From positions 1 to 64,000 of the forward strand of contig QFPW01000019.1 of NCBI GenBank assembly GCA_003241785.1: DNA of 64,000 nt, read 5' to 3'. Made by a program: the position numbers and the translations under genes. Positions 53,675 through 61,901 of the stretch are shown one piece after another (position 1 is the first letter of the stretch; every line of letters begins with the position of its first letter). The stretch comes from Rhodovulum sulfidophilum. GTDB lineage: Bacteria; Pseudomonadota; Alphaproteobacteria; Rhodobacterales; Rhodobacteraceae. Below the pieces are notes generated by a model that saw only the letters and a list, made by a program, of their open reading frames with translations, had not been told where the DNA came from and did not search any database.

Positions 53675-54538
53675 TCATATTTTCCTTAGGACTAGTGTCG
53701 TCCAGTCCCCAATCGGGATCCGATCGATTCGCGCATAGCCCCAGCCCTGGTAGACGGCGAGGACGCTCGGCGCCTGGCGCGTGAGCAGGCCCGAGAGGAT
53801 CGCGACCCCGCCCGGCGCCTGGTGGCGCGCCATGGCGGGCGCGAGCCGCTTCAGCGGCGCGGCGAGGATATTGGCGAAGACGAGGTCGAAGGGCGCGCGC
53901 GCGGCCAGCATCGGATGGTTGAAGCCCGGGGCGGTCACGCACAGGATCTCGGGGCCGAGGCCGTTCGCCGCCGCGTTCTCCCGCGCGGTCACGGTCGCGA
54001 GCGGATCGATGTCCGAGGCGATCGCCCGGGCGGGAAAGACCGACACCGCCGCCATGGCGAGCACGCCGGTGCCGCCGCCGATATCGGCGACGTTGCGCGC
54101 CACGAGCCCGCCGCGGGCGAGCCGGTCCAGCGCGGTGAGGCAGCCCTGGGTCGAGGCGTGATGGCCGGTGCCGAAGGCCTGCGCCGCCTCGATCTCAAGG
54201 CCGATCCGGTTCGACGGGATCCGGTCGCGGTCATGGCCGCCGAAGACGACGAATCGCCCGGCCTCGACCGGGGTGAGCTCGGAGCGGACCTGGGCGACCC
54301 AGTCGCGCTCCACCACCTTCGTCACGCCGAAATCGGGCGCCCCGTGCAGCGCGGCGAGCAGCGCGAGGCCGGCCGCGTCCGGGCGCCCGTCGAAATGCGC
54401 GCCGACGTCCCAGAGGCCGGAGCCGTCGTCGTGGTCGCGCACCTCGGTCGAGAGCGGATCGAGCGCCTCGAGCGCGTCGCCGAGCGCGCGCGCGGCGTCC
54501 TCGCCCGCGAGGACGGTGCTGGCGTAGAAGAGGGGCAT
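53675..54538 (-). CDS. prmA: Ribosomal protein L11 methyltransferase
   Basis: PrmA methylates ribosomal protein L11 using S-adenosylmethionine. The 287-residue protein has 'AFGTGHHASTQGCLTALDRL', the SAM site 'VADIGGGTGVLAMAA', 'ASDIDPLATVTARENAAANG' and 'FDLVFANILAAPLKRLAP'. It lacks the full N-terminal substrate-recognition domain of longer PrmA proteins but matches the alphaproteobacterial length. It is followed by a terminator. Confidence 0.93.
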   Translation of the reverse strand: MPLFYASTVLAGEDAARALGDALEALDPLSTEVRDHDDGSGLWDVGAHFDGRPDAAGLALLAALHGAPDFGVTKVVERDWVAQVRSELTPVEAGRFVVFGGHDRDRIPSNRIGLEIEAAQAFGTGHHASTQGCLTALDRLARGGLVARNVADIGGGTGVLAMAAVSVFPARAIASDIDPLATVTARENAAANGLGPEILCVTAPGFNHPMLAARAPFDLVFANILAAPLKRLAPAMARHQAPGGVAILSGLLTRQAPSVLAVYQGWGYARIDRIPIGDWTTLVLRKI

Positions 54539-54645
54539 CGGCGTCTCCCGGGAAGCGGCGCGAGGGCGGTCTCCCGGGGCGCCTATGCCGCCGCGGCGCC
54601 CGCGTCAAGGCGGGCCGCGGCGGCCGTCGATCAGGGTGTCTTCGA

Positions 54646-55305
54646 TCAGGCGGCGGGCGCGCCGAGCCCGATCGGGCAGGTCACGCCGGTGCCGCCGATC
54701 CCGCAGTAGCCGCCGGGGTTCTTGGCGAGATACTGCTGGTGGTAGTCCTCGGCGAAGTAGAAGGTAGGCGCGGGCAGGATCTCGGTCGTGATCGGCCCGA
54801 AGCCCGCCCCGGTCAGCCGCGCCTGGAAGGCGTCGCGCGAGGCCTCGGCCGCGGCGGCCTGCTCGGGGGAGAAAGTGTAGATCCCCGAACGGTACTGCGT
54901 GCCGTGGTCGTTGCCCTGGCGCATCCCCTGCGTCGGATCGTGGCCTTCCCAGAACACCTTCAGGAGCGCCTCGTAGCTGGTCACAGCGGGGTCGTAGGTG
55001 ACGAGCACGACCTCGTTATGCCCGGTGCGCCCGGTGCAGACCTCCTGGTAGGTCGGGTTCGGCGTGCCGCCCCCGGCGTAGCCGACGGCGGTCGACCAGA
55101 CCCCGGGCTGGCGCCAGAACATGCGCTCGACGCCCCAGAAGCAGCCCATGCCGAAGATCGCCCGCGCGAATCCCTCCGGCACCGGCCCCTGGATCGGGTT
55201 TCCGTTCACGAAATGCGTCTCGGCGGTCGGGATCGGATCGGGTCGGCCCGGCAGGGTCTCGCCCTTCGCGGGCATCTCGCGCAGCTTCAGCAGGCCAAAT
55301 ACCAT
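54646..55305 (-). CDS. msrA: Peptide methionine sulfoxide reductase MsrA
   Basis: MsrA reduces methionine-S-sulfoxide in proteins. The 219-residue protein has the active site '[13 protein letters not shown]' with the catalytic cysteine at about residue 55. It also has '[20 protein letters not shown]', '[20 protein letters not shown]' and a C-terminal cysteine pair ('[13 protein letters not shown]') for recycling. It has a roughly 45-residue N-terminal extension common in longer MsrA. A GGAG ribosome binding site precedes ATG 55305. Confidence 0.96.
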   Translation of the reverse strand: MVFGLLKLREMPAKGETLPGRPDPIPTAETHFVNGNPIQGPVPEGFARAIFGMGCFWGVERMFWRQPGVWSTAVGYAGGGTPNPTYQEVCTGRTGHNEVVLVTYDPAVTSYEALLKVFWEGHDPTQGMRQGNDHGTQYRSGIYTFSPEQAAAAEASRDAFQARLTGAGFGPITTEILPAPTFYFAEDYHQQYLAKNPGGYCGIGGTGVTCPIGLGAPAA

Positions 55306-55333
55306 CTCCGTCTCCTCTCATGTCTCGGAAAGA

Positions 55334-56710
55334 TCATCCTGGACGATGATGTAAGTCCTCGGAGACGGTTTCCAAGACGGCCTCCTCGTCGGGCATCAGC
55401 CCCGCGACGAACCGCCAGCCGGCCCAGGCCGCGATGGTGCCGACGATCACCCCGGCGGCGGCCTGGCCGTAGAGCACGCCGGGGGCGCCGAAGGCGCGCG
55501 ACATCGCCCAGGCGGCGGGCAGGAGCACGAAGCCGTCGCGCGCCCAGTTGAAGCCGGTGGACCAGAGCGGCCGGCCGAGCGTGTTGAAGGCGGAATTGGC
55601 GACGAAGAGCGCGCCGGTGAAGATGAACCCGCCGGCGGCGATGCCGACGAAGGCGTCGACCACCACCGCGCCCTCGTGGCCGAGGCGGAACAGCGTCACG
55701 ACGAGCTCGCGCGTCGCGAACAGGATCGCCCAGGCGGCGAGCGTGTAGGCGAAGCAGAAGAGCACGCTGTCGCGATAGACCCGGCGCACGCGCGGCATCA
55801 GCCCGGCGCCGTAGTTCTGCCCGAGGATGCCGCCGATCGCGCCCGAGAGCGCGAAGATGCCGCCGAAGGCGAGCACGGTCAGCCGCGAGATCACCGCGAA
55901 GCCCGCCACCGCGCCGTCGCCGAAGGCGGCGATGAAATGGGTGAGCAGCGCGTTGCCGAAGGGGGTCGACATCTGCGTCATGATCGCCGGCAGCGCGATC
56001 ACCGCGAAAGGGGCGAGGATCGGCCGGAAATCGGCGATCCCCATCCGCGCCAGCACCCCGTGCACCCCGATCAGGTACCAGAGCGCGAGGATCCCGACGC
56101 CGACGCGGGCGATCACCATGACCCAGGCCGCCCCGTCGATGCCGAGGTCGAGCGTGAAGATGAAGATCGGATCGAGCAGCATCGCGACGATCCCGGCGAT
56201 CATCGTGACCAGCATCGCGCGCCAGGCGTCGCCCATCGCGCGCAGGATCGCGCCGCCGCACATGCCGATCGCCATCAGCGGCATCGAGGGCAGGGTGATG
56301 ACGAGAAAGCGGTCCGCGATGTCGAGCGTGGCGCCGCTCGCCCCGGCGTAATGGAGGATCTGGCGCCGGAACAGCATCACGACGACGACGAGCGCCACCT
56401 GGCTTACCAGGGTGATGGCGATCGCGCCGGTCGAGAGCCGGCGCGCCCGGGCGATGTCGCCCTCGCCGAAGGCGCGGCTGACCAGCGCGGTGGTCGCGAT
56501 CGCGAGGCCGATGCCGATCGAGATGATGAAGAACTGGATCGTCCAGGCGAAGCCCAGCGCCGCCATCAGCGCCTCGTCGCGCAGGCGCGAGATCCAGAAC
56601 AGCGTCGCGGTGTCGATCAGGAACATGAAGGTGAGCCCGGCGGCGCCGGTCAGCGTCATCCGGATCACATGGCTCATGGTCGAGCCTTCGAGGAAACGCG
56701 CGTGCGACAT
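55334..56710 (-). CDS. MATE family efflux transporter
   Basis: This 458-residue inner-membrane protein has about twelve hydrophobic segments and two repeats of the MATE fold: 'DTATLFWISRLRDEALMAAL' in the first half and 'GAIGGILGQNYGAGLMPRV' in the second. MATE proteins export drugs or metabolites in exchange for Na+ or H+. Two possible starts (56710 and 56677) exist. The upstream gap 56711-56946 contains a weak TTGTCA promoter-like hexamer and nothing else clear. Confidence 0.92.
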   Translation of the reverse strand: MSHARFLEGSTMSHVIRMTLTGAAGLTFMFLIDTATLFWISRLRDEALMAALGFAWTIQFFIISIGIGLAIATTALVSRAFGEGDIARARRLSTGAIAITLVSQVALVVVVMLFRRQILHYAGASGATLDIADRFLVITLPSMPLMAIGMCGGAILRAMGDAWRAMLVTMIAGIVAMLLDPIFIFTLDLGIDGAAWVMVIARVGVGILALWYLIGVHGVLARMGIADFRPILAPFAVIALPAIMTQMSTPFGNALLTHFIAAFGDGAVAGFAVISRLTVLAFGGIFALSGAIGGILGQNYGAGLMPRVRRVYRDSVLFCFAYTLAAWAILFATRELVVTLFRLGHEGAVVVDAFVGIAAGGFIFTGALFVANSAFNTLGRPLWSTGFNWARDGFVLLPAAWAMSRAFGAPGVLYGQAAAGVIVGTIAAWAGWRFVAGLMPDEEAVLETVSEDLHHRPG

Positions 56711-56946
56711 CAGCGGATCGCCCTCCCGGGGCCGTCCGATGGTCGCGAAAATGGAAATACCTCGGCGCGCGGCGCGCGCGAAACTACTGGATGCACGAAT
56801 TAACCTGACAAATGCGCGGGGTATCCGGCCATCCTAAACGAAGCGCCCCGGGGCTGGCGAGCATTTAGTTTCGCATGGGCGGATTTCCGGCAGCCGGCGG
56901 GCGCTTCGGGCCGCGTTCCAGCCGGGCGGGACCGGGCGTTCCCGGC

Positions 56947-57870
56947 CTATTCGGCCCATTCCGGATCGGCGGTGAAGGCGACGGTCAGCCAGCGGTGCCG
57001 CTCGTCGCCGCCGATCGCGGCGCCGACCGCGTCGCGGAGCGCGTCCCAGTGCTCGAGCGGCCGGGGCGGCGCGCCCGGCGGCACGAGGAAATAGAGCTCG
57101 ATCTGCGTCGCCTTGCCGAATTCCGCGACATAGGCCCGGTAGCCGAGGAACCCCTGCTCGCGCGTCACCCGCGCGGCGACGCCGTCGACCTCGGCGCGAA
57201 GCGCGGCCGGGGTGACGAGCAGCACCTCGCGCACCGCCTGGGCGAGCTCGCGCAGGGGCACCGGCAGGATCGCGAGCGCCACCACGCTGAGCGCGAGCGG
57301 GTCGACATAGGGCACGAACCACTCCCAGTCCGAGCCCCGGAGCGGCCGGGCGATCGCGAAGGCGATGAGCAGCGCCGCGGTGACGCCGCCCGACATGATC
57401 CAGCCCTTGGTGTCGAGCGCGACGAGATCGGAGACGAGCACCCGGTTCCGCAGCCGCCCGAAGACCGCCATCGTCACGCAGACGACGAGCGTCACGGCGG
57501 CGTAGACGAGCGCCGGGCCGAGCTCGACCGCCTGCCCGCCGGCGAGGATGCCCTTCACGCCGTTGACGAAGGCGTAGATCGCGATCGCGACGAGCAGGAA
57601 GCCGTCGACCAGCACCACGAGCGGCTCGAGATGCCAGAGCCCCATGTTGAACCGCTCGCCGAGCCGCCGGCCGGCGCGGCCCGCGCTGGTCGCGCGCAGG
57701 ATGAGATGCGACACGAGAAGCGCGAGCAGCGTCATGCCCGAGTCGACCACCGAATAGATGCCGTCGAAGACGATGGCGCTCGATCCCGAGGCGAGGCCCA
57801 TGATCACGCCGAAGGCCGCGACGAAGAGCGTCGCCGCGAGCGACAGCGAGAGATACCGTTGCTCGGTCAA
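56947..57870 (-). CDS. Cation diffusion facilitator family transporter
   Basis: This 307-residue CDF-fold membrane protein has six hydrophobic segments, 'GSSAIVFDGIYSVVDSGMTL' in helix II and 'SDLVALDTKGWIMSG' in helix V, then a C-terminal cytoplasmic domain. The metal-site residues differ from classical ZitB (HxxxD is replaced by DGIYSVVD and DTKGW), as in a separate CDF subgroup, so the ion is uncertain. The start is TTG 57870 with a strong GGAGGAGG upstream. Confidence 0.85.
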   Translation of the reverse strand: MTEQRYLSLSLAATLFVAAFGVIMGLASGSSAIVFDGIYSVVDSGMTLLALLVSHLILRATSAGRAGRRLGERFNMGLWHLEPLVVLVDGFLLVAIAIYAFVNGVKGILAGGQAVELGPALVYAAVTLVVCVTMAVFGRLRNRVLVSDLVALDTKGWIMSGGVTAALLIAFAIARPLRGSDWEWFVPYVDPLALSVVALAILPVPLRELAQAVREVLLVTPAALRAEVDGVAARVTREQGFLGYRAYVAEFGKATQIELYFLVPPGAPPRPLEHWDALRDAVGAAIGGDERHRWLTVAFTADPEWAE

Positions 57871-58017
57871 AAGGCCCGCCTCCTCCGCTCCGCCCGCGCG
57901 TGACCCGCAGCCTAGCCATGCCGGCGCCGAAGGCCAGCGGGATCGGGGAGGCCGTCGGGCCTTTTCCGGAGCGATGGGACCGGCCAGGCGCCTCGCGCCG
58001 GCCGGTCGACGCGGGTC

Positions 58018-58350
58018 TCAGGACGCGCCGGCGCCCTGCCCGGCCAGCGCGCGCCGCCGCTCGAGCACGACCTCGCCCGCGACGGGATCGGTGACGCCGA
58101 GATCGCCGCCGAGCTCCTCGAGATGCCCGCGCACCCGGTCGAGCATCGCGATCATCGCCGGCCGCGCGGCGACCAGCGCCGGCATGTCGTCCCATTCGCC
58201 GACGACGCAGAAATCGCGCTCGCCGGTCCGCACGATCGCGACCGAGCGCATGCCCGGAAAGGATTCGAGCGCCGCCGCGCGATGCGCGTCGAGGTAGTCC
58301 TCGACCCGCCCCGGTTTCACGCGCATTCGGACCAAATTGAAGGCCGTCAT
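58018..58350 (-). CDS. Antibiotic biosynthesis monooxygenase (ABM) domain protein
   Basis: This 110-residue dimeric alpha/beta-barrel-type protein contains 'LVRMRVKPGRVEDYLDAHR', 'FPGMRSVAIVRTGERDFCVV' and 'GEWDDMPALVAARPAM'. ABM-fold proteins include cofactor-free monooxygenases and many of unknown role. ATG 58350 is used. The gap 58351-58526 to the LLM oxidoreductase stop is GC-rich without features. The catalytic role is not readable. Confidence 0.8.
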   Translation of the reverse strand: MTAFNLVRMRVKPGRVEDYLDAHRAAALESFPGMRSVAIVRTGERDFCVVGEWDDMPALVAARPAMIAMLDRVRGHLEELGGDLGVTDPVAGEVVLERRRALAGQGAGAS

Positions 58351-58526
58351 TCTCGCCCCCTCGTCAGCATCGCCCGAGCGGGCATCCGGACCGCGGCCCG
58401 GATCCCAGGCGCCGACCCCAGCCTCCCCGGGCGATCCGGCCGGCGGCGGGAGTATAGCACCGCCGCCAGGGCCGGGCGCGAACGATCCCGCGACCGACCG
58501 GCCCGCGAGCCACCGGCCCGCGCGGC

Positions 58527-59555
58527 TCAGCGCCAGCCGAGGGCCGGCGCCACGTGGGTCAGGATCGCCTCGATCACATGGGCGTTGTAGGCGACGCCGA
58601 GCTGGTTCGGCACGGTCAGGAGCAGCGTGTCCGCCTCGGCGATCGCCTCGTCCCTGGCGAGCTCGGCGACGAGCTTGTCCGGCTCGGCCGCGTAGGAGCG
58701 GCCGAAGACCGCGCGGGTGTCCGCGTCGAGATAGCCGATCGAATCGGAGCTTTCGCCCGAGCGGCCGAAATAGGCGCGGTCCTGGTCGTTCATGATGGCG
58801 AAGATCGAGCGGCTGACCGAGACGCGCGGCGCGCGCGCGTGGCCGGCGGCCTTCCACGCCTCGCGATAGGCGCGGATCTGCTTGGCCTGCTGCACGCTGA
58901 GCGGCTCGCCGCTCTCGTCGAACTTCAGGGTCGAGCTCTGTAGGTTCATCCCGAGCTTCGCGGCCCAGACAGCGGTGGCGTCGGTCGCGGCGCCCCACCA
59001 GATCCGCTCGCGCAGCCCCTCGGAATAGGGCTCGAGCCGGAGCAGGCCCGGCGGATTGGGGAACATCGGCCGCGGGTTCGGCTTCGCGAAGCCCTCGCCG
59101 CTCAGGAGCTGGAGGAAGACCTCGGTGTGGCGGCGCGCCATGTCGGCGTCGGTCTCGCCCTCGGCGGGCTGATAGCCGAAATGCCGCCAGCCGTCGATCA
59201 CCTGCTCGGGCGAGCCGCGGCTGAGGCCGGGCTGCAGCCGTCCTCCGGCGATCAGGTCCGCGGCGCCCGCGTCCTCGGCCATGTAGAACGGGTTCTCGTA
59301 GCGCATGTCGATGACGGCGGTGCCGATCTCGATCCGGCTGGTCCGCGCGCCGACCGCCGCGAGCAGCGGGAAGGGCGAGGCGAGCTGCCGGGCGAAATGG
59401 TGGACGCGGTAATAGGCGCCGTCCGCGCCGAGCTCCTCGGCCGCGACGGCGAGATCGATCGACTGCAGGAGCGCGTCCCCGGCCGAGCGCGTGCCCGAGC
59501 CCGAGGACGGCGACCAGTGGCCGAAGGAGAGGAATCCGATCTTCTTCAACGTCAT
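58527..59555 (-). CDS. LLM class flavin-dependent oxidoreductase
   Basis: This 342-residue luciferase-like monooxygenase uses reduced flavin (FMN or F420 subclass unclear). It starts 'MTLKKIGFLSFGHW' and has 'IEIGTAVIDMRYENPFYMAE' and 'AGGRLQPGLSRGSPEQVIDG', typical of the bacterial luciferase-like TIM barrel. Alternative in-frame starts exist at 59567 and further upstream; the one chosen matches the usual family N terminus. The following 292 bases (59556-59847) contain no supported gene. Confidence 0.87.
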   Translation of the reverse strand: MTLKKIGFLSFGHWSPSSGSGTRSAGDALLQSIDLAVAAEELGADGAYYRVHHFARQLASPFPLLAAVGARTSRIEIGTAVIDMRYENPFYMAEDAGAADLIAGGRLQPGLSRGSPEQVIDGWRHFGYQPAEGETDADMARRHTEVFLQLLSGEGFAKPNPRPMFPNPPGLLRLEPYSEGLRERIWWGAATDATAVWAAKLGMNLQSSTLKFDESGEPLSVQQAKQIRAYREAWKAAGHARAPRVSVSRSIFAIMNDQDRAYFGRSGESSDSIGYLDADTRAVFGRSYAAEPDKLVAELARDEAIAEADTLLLTVPNQLGVAYNAHVIEAILTHVAPALGWR

Positions 59556-59847
59556 GCTCCGATCCATTGACCGCCGCGGGGGGGCGCCCGCCCAACCTAG
59601 GCCCGGTTCGCCCGGATGCAAGGCGCGCTCAGGACATTCCCGGGCCGCCGGGCAGGTCGGCCTCGGTCAGCCCGGGCATCGGCTGGTTGCAGGCGATGTT
59701 CGCGACGGCCATGCCGGCGGCGGTGGCCCTCGCATGGACCTTCCCGGTCCGGAGCGCGGGCATGGGCGGCGGTGTCGTGGGCGCGCTCCTCGCGCCGGGG
59801 GACGCGGAAGCGGGCGGCGGGGCGCGATGCCCGGCCGCCCGGCGGGA

Positions 59848-60684
59848 TCAGGCCTCGACGAAGGCCAGCAGATCGGGGTTCAGGATGTCGGCCTGCGTCG
59901 TCAGCATCCCGTGCGGGAGGCCCGGATAGGTCTTGAGCGACCCGTTCGGGAGCAGCTTGGCGCTCAGCCGGCCCGAGGCGTCGATCGGCACGATCTGGTC
60001 GTCCTCGCCGTGCAGCACGAGCGTCGGCACGGTGATCGCCTTCAGGTCCTCGGTCTGGTCGGTCTCGGAAAAGGCCTTGATGCCCTCGTAATGCGCCTTG
60101 GCGCTTCCGGTCATGCCCTGCCGCCACCAGTTGTCGATCGCGCCCTGAACGACGGTCGCGCCGGGGCGGTTGAAGCCGTAGAAGGGCCCCGCGGCGAGGT
60201 CGATGAAGAATTGCGACCGGTTCGCCGCGAGCCCGGCGCGCAGGCCGTCGAAGACCTCGATCGGGGTGCCGTTCGGGTTCGCCCCGGTCTTCAGCATCAG
60301 CGGCGGCACGGCGCTGACGAGCACCGCCTTGGCGACGCGTCCCTGCGGCTCGCCATGCCGGGCGACGTAGCGCGCCACCTCGCCGCCGCCGGTCGAATGG
60401 CCGATGTGGACGGCGTCGCGAAGATCGAGATGCGCCATCACCGCCGCGGCGTCGGCCGCGTAATTGTCCATGTCGTGGCCCTCAGAGACCTGGGCCGAGC
60501 GGCCATGGCCGCGGCGGTCGTGGGCGATGGTGCGATAGCCCTTTTGCAGGAAGAACAGGATCTGCGCGTCCAAGTCGTCCGAGCTGAGCGGCCAGCCGTG
60601 GTGGAACACGATCGGACGCGCGTCCCTCGGGCCCCAGTCCTTGTAGAAGATCTCCGTCCCGTCGTTCGTGGTGATCGTCGGCAT
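59848..60684 (-). CDS. Alpha/beta hydrolase, chloroperoxidase/esterase type
   Basis: This 278-residue alpha/beta hydrolase is of the non-haem chloroperoxidase group. It has the oxyanion strand '[17 protein letters not shown]', '[12 protein letters not shown]', the nucleophile elbow '[19 protein letters not shown]' (Ser about residue 96), '[12 protein letters not shown]' (Asp) and '[10 protein letters not shown]' (His). These enzymes hydrolyse esters and can form peracids. GGAG lies 7 bases before ATG 60684. A conserved near-palindrome 88 bases upstream is shared with the two-component genes that follow. Confidence 0.92.
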   Translation of the reverse strand: MPTITTNDGTEIFYKDWGPRDARPIVFHHGWPLSSDDLDAQILFFLQKGYRTIAHDRRGHGRSAQVSEGHDMDNYAADAAAVMAHLDLRDAVHIGHSTGGGEVARYVARHGEPQGRVAKAVLVSAVPPLMLKTGANPNGTPIEVFDGLRAGLAANRSQFFIDLAAGPFYGFNRPGATVVQGAIDNWWRQGMTGSAKAHYEGIKAFSETDQTEDLKAITVPTLVLHGEDDQIVPIDASGRLSAKLLPNGSLKTYPGLPHGMLTTQADILNPDLLAFVEA

Positions 60685-60772
60685 CTGGTTTCTCCGCGCT
60701 GACGTTGCTTCGATGGCGGGGACCCTACGCGCCGGGCCCCCGGGCGGAGAATCCTACGCTCGGATCGCCGCG

Positions 60773-60788
60773 CTATACGAAGGTTTGG
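60773..60788 (+). promoter_or_regulatory. Shared near-palindrome, site 1 (upstream of hydrolase)
   Basis: CTATAC-GAAG-GTTTGG lies 88 bases upstream of the hydrolase start and overlaps the stop codon of the stand-alone receiver gene. It matches sites at 61254 and 63918 in the pattern YYATAC/CTAAAC-N4-GTTT/GTAT and resembles the dyad binding sites of FixJ/StyR-type regulators. Confidence 0.5.
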
Positions 60789-61162
60789 GGTGGCGCGCGG
60801 TCGTCCAGGATCACCGCGAGCAGCCGCGCGATCTCGTCGCAATCGACCGGCTTCTCGAGGAATCCGGCGGCGCCGGCCTCGAGGACCCGGGCGCGCACCG
60901 CGGCGCGCGGAAACGCGGTCATGAAGATCATCGGGACCGGCCGGCCGGAGGCGATCAGCCGCGCCTGCAGCGCGTCGCCCGACAGCCCCGGCATCTGGAT
61001 GTCGGTGATCAGGCAGTCGGGATCCGCCTCGGCCGCCGCGAGAAACGCCTCGCCGGAGCCATAGGCGCGCGCCGCGTGGCCGAGCGAGCGCACGAAGCTC
61101 GTCAGGGCCTCGCGCACCCCCGGGTCGTCGTCGAGGATCGCGATCGTGGCTGGGCGGTTCAT
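60773..61162 (-). CDS. Stand-alone receiver domain response regulator
   Basis: This 129-residue single-domain response regulator carries the acidic pocket 'IAILDDDPGVREALTSFV', the phospho-acceptor 'DCLITDIQMPGLSG' (Asp about residue 54) and 'FLEKPVDCDEIARLL' with the conserved lysine. It has no output domain, so it acts by protein contact or as a phosphate sink. It lies downstream of the FixJ-type regulator and kinase genes on the same strand with its own shared-site promoter. Confidence 0.9.
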   Translation of the reverse strand: MNRPATIAILDDDPGVREALTSFVRSLGHAARAYGSGEAFLAAAEADPDCLITDIQMPGLSGDALQARLIASGRPVPMIFMTAFPRAAVRARVLEAGAAGFLEKPVDCDEIARLLAVILDDRAPPQTFV

Positions 61163-61253
61163 GGTCGGTCTCCGTCGCGCATCGGGCGCACGCGGGAACG
61201 TTCGATGCCTGGCTTCATTCCGGGAGCATAGGACCGCGGCGCGGCACGCGGAA

Positions 61254-61269
61254 TCATACAGAGGTTTGG
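61254..61269 (+). promoter_or_regulatory. Shared near-palindrome, site 2 (upstream of receiver gene)
   Basis: TCATAC-AGAG-GTTTGG lies 91 bases upstream of the stand-alone receiver start and overlaps the stop codon of the FixJ-type regulator. See sites 1 and 3. Confidence 0.5.
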
Positions 61270-61901
61270 CCGCCTCGCGGCGCCGGCAGGCCGAGCGCCT
61301 CGGCCTGGCGCACGAGATCGGCGAGGCTTCGCGCGTCCATCTTGCGCATGGCGTGGCCGCGGTGGATCTTCACCGTGATCTCGCTCAGGCCCATCAGTCC
61401 CGCGACCTGCTTGTTCATCAGGCCGGTGACGACATGGCCCATGACCTCGCGCTCGCGCGGGGTCAGCGTCTCGAACCGCTCGCGCAAGCCGTCGAGGGCC
61501 GCGCTCTCCGCCCGCCGGGCGCGGTCGCGCTCGATCGCCGCGGCGACGGCGTCGAGCATGTCCTGATCGCGGAACGGCTTGGCGAGGAAGTCGACCGCCC
61601 CCGCCTTCATCGCGCGCACGGTCATCGGGATGTCGCCGTGGCCGGTCATGAAGACGATCGGAAGCCCGGTGCCGATCCGCGCGAGCTGGTCCTGCACGTC
61701 GAGGCCCGAGAGCCCCGGCAGGCGCACGTCGAGCACGAGGCAGCCCGGCCCCTCCGGCGGCGGCGCGGCGAGCAGATCGGCCGGCGCGGCGAAGATCCGC
61801 GTCGCGAGCCCGACCGAGCGGAACAGGCTGTCGAGCGCGACGCGCACCGCGGGGTCGTCGTCGACGATCACCACGGTGCCGGTATCGGGGTCTTCGGTCA
61901 T
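61254..61901 (-). CDS. FixJ-type response regulator (receiver plus LuxR HTH)
   Basis: This 215-residue regulator has a receiver domain ('VVIVDDDPAVRVALDSLF', phospho-Asp in 'CLVLDVRLPGLSG', Lys in 'FLAKPFRDQD') and a LuxR/FixJ-type helix-turn-helix ('LTPREREVMGHVVTGLMNKQ', 'LSEITVKIHRGHAMRKM'). It is closest in style to FixJ, StyR and TodT. ATG 61901 overlaps the kinase stop codon, so the two are a cognate pair. It probably binds the near-palindromes at 60773, 61254 and 63918. Confidence 0.94.
   Translation of the reverse strand: MTEDPDTGTVVIVDDDPAVRVALDSLFRSVGLATRIFAAPADLLAAPPPEGPGCLVLDVRLPGLSGLDVQDQLARIGTGLPIVFMTGHGDIPMTVRAMKAGAVDFLAKPFRDQDMLDAVAAAIERDRARRAESAALDGLRERFETLTPREREVMGHVVTGLMNKQVAGLMGLSEITVKIHRGHAMRKMDARSLADLVRQAEALGLPAPRGGQTSV

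Noticed and set aside
59629..59763. A 44-codon frame on the minus strand between the LLM oxidoreductase and the hydrolase
   Set aside because: Composition is plausible, but there is no ribosome binding site, no known family and no way to separate it from chance.
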